Source: Hominisplanchenecus_A murintestinalis
Lineage (GTDB): Bacteria > Bacillota > Clostridia > Lachnospirales > Lachnospiraceae
Length of the DNA stretch: 5,004 nucleotides
Direction of reading: 5' to 3'
NCBI RefSeq assembly: GCF_943193015.1
Contig: NZ_CALPCM010000083.1
Coordinates: 1 to 5,004, forward strand
In this document: piece after piece, positions 4,192 through 5,004 of the stretch
Position numbering within the stretch: the first letter of the stretch is position 1
How the letters are laid out: each line of letters opens with the position of its first letter
Position numbers and translations under genes: made by a program
Notes under the pieces: generated by a model
What the model saw: only the letters and a program-made list of their open reading frames with translations
Told to the model about the DNA's origin: nothing
Database searches by the model: none

Positions 4192-5004
4192 TTTCCCGCC
4201 CCTTTCCCCGTTCCGGCTCACGGCGTAATATCTTGTCAAGATTGCTTTTCACGGTCTGCAATTCCCGGACGTTCGCTTTCTTCTCCCGGTACTCGTTGTA
4301 AAGGGCGTTTTTCTCTTTGGTAAGCTGCTCAATCTCCGTTTGTAGGGCTTTGGACGCTGGCAGCTTGGAGATTCCCTGTGCCTTGAAATACCGGGCGGCA
4401 GATTCGGAAATGATAAACTCGCTTTCGTGCTGCTCCCGGTAAGCTCTCCGGGCTTTCTCCGTTTTCTGCGCCCGCAATCCGTCACGGGCTGGCTTGGTCT
4501 TGATGTACGCCAATAGCTGTTTCTGTAAGTCCTTTTTCTCCCGCAAAGTGCTTTCCACGGCTTTCAGTTCCGCATGGACGTTTGACAGCTCTGCGCTGGC
4601 GGCAGCAAGGGCGGCTTCCAGTTCTTCCGGGGAAGAAAAGCCAGATTCCTCGTAAATGCTCATGGTCGCCGCCATTTGCTTCAGATTGTGCAAACTCGCC
4701 CACTTCTCGTAGCCTTTCCCTTTGCCCTCGGCTCTCTTGGCGGCTATGTCTACCATGCGTTGTACTCCGTCATTTTTCGGGGCGTTTATGGCGGCTCTGT
4801 TACGCTGTAAGCGGTCTTTTATGCTGTGGGGGTATTCCTGTTTGGGTGCGGGTGTTTCGGCGGCTCTGGCGGCGTTCTGTGCGTTTATGGTGAGTGCTTC
4901 CAGTATGGCGGCACGGTCAAAATCATTACCCAGTTTCCGGGCGGTGATGGGCTTCGTCCTGTCCGGGGTGAGATAGGATAGCCGCCCCCGGCTCTCCTTG
5001 ACGG
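4181..5004 (-). CDS. MobA/MobL-like relaxase, C-terminal part; 5' end off the window
   Basis: The frame stays open from the right edge to TAA at 4181-4183, giving 273 residues, so this is the tail of a longer gene and not a gene starting at the internal ATG 4756. The visible start, ESRGRLSYLTPDRTKPITARKLG, is typical of the segment that follows the nuclease domain in MobA/MobL-type relaxases of Clostridia elements. The rest is a long charged alpha-helical region: Ala/Glu/Lys-rich heptad-like stretches from about residue 120 to the end, probably coiled coil, ending in a basic tail. The catalytic tyrosine and histidine motif would be upstream of the window, so nicking activity cannot be checked here. 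The relaxase would cut oriT and pilot the strand during conjugative mobilisation. It overlaps the Cys-rich VLP gene by 11 nt and probably heads the minus-strand series. Confidence 0.78.
   Translation of the reverse strand, partial: VKESRGRLSYLTPDRTKPITARKLGNDFDRAAILEALTINAQNAARAAETPAPKQEYPHSIKDRLQRNRAAINAPKNDGVQRMVDIAAKRAEGKGKGYEKWASLHNLKQMAATMSIYEESGFSSPEELEAALAAASAELSNVHAELKAVESTLREKKDLQKQLLAYIKTKPARDGLRAQKTEKARRAYREQHESEFIISESAARYFKAQGISKLPASKALQTEIEQLTKEKNALYNEYREKKANVRELQTVKSNLDKILRREPERGKGRENER

Noticed and set aside
4181..4756. A stand-alone coiled-coil gene starting at ATG 4756
   Set aside because: The same frame is open to the right edge with relaxase-like sequence (RGRLSYLTPDRTKPITARK), so the ATG is internal.

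Overview
The window is part of the backbone of an integrative mobile element, most likely from a gut Bacillota (Clostridia, Lachnospiraceae/Oscillospiraceae-like). The evidence is a large serine recombinase, a TnpW-family protein known from Tn4451-type transposons, a RepA_N-type initiator, a DnaC/DnaI-like ATPase, a small cysteine-rich protein of the Cys-rich VLP type and the C-terminal part of a MobA/MobL-like relaxase. Sampled stretches of the backbone are GC-rich (about 55-60%) and its genes have strong AGGAGG-type ribosome binding sites. No ends, attachment sites or oriT are in view. The species and the full element cannot be read from this window.

Layout, left to right. Positions 1-797 (minus) hold the N-terminal 265 residues of the large serine recombinase, whose 3' end lies off the left edge. 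Positions 798-1016 are a divergent intergenic region with an extended -10 promoter on each strand. Positions 1017-1781 (plus) encode an AT-rich metallo-beta-lactamase-fold hydrolase with its own promoter and a terminator at 1787-1816. It is the only plus-strand gene and looks like cargo. From 5004 down to 1829 (minus) a compact series runs MobA/MobL C-terminus, Cys-rich VLP protein, RepA, DnaC-like ATPase, TnpW. Two of its junctions overlap: 11 nt between mob and Cys-rich VLP, and an ATGA between the ATPase and tnpW.

How it fits together. The recombinase would excise and integrate the element, the relaxase would nick and lead DNA transfer, and RepA plus the ATPase form a replication module (initiator plus helicase loader) that could copy the excised circle. 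The strongest non-gene signal is inside repA: four direct copies of a 15-16 bp motif (consensus GGTCGGTTTTCCGTC) at a 23-24 bp period, with a partial inverted copy and a 26% GC tract beside them. The copies fall in all three reading frames of RepA, so the conservation acts on DNA and not protein. This is a good candidate for iterons of an intragenic replication origin. A second oddity is the repA start: the ideal Shine-Dalgarno points at an ATA codon, while the in-frame GTG is swallowed by the Shine-Dalgarno itself.
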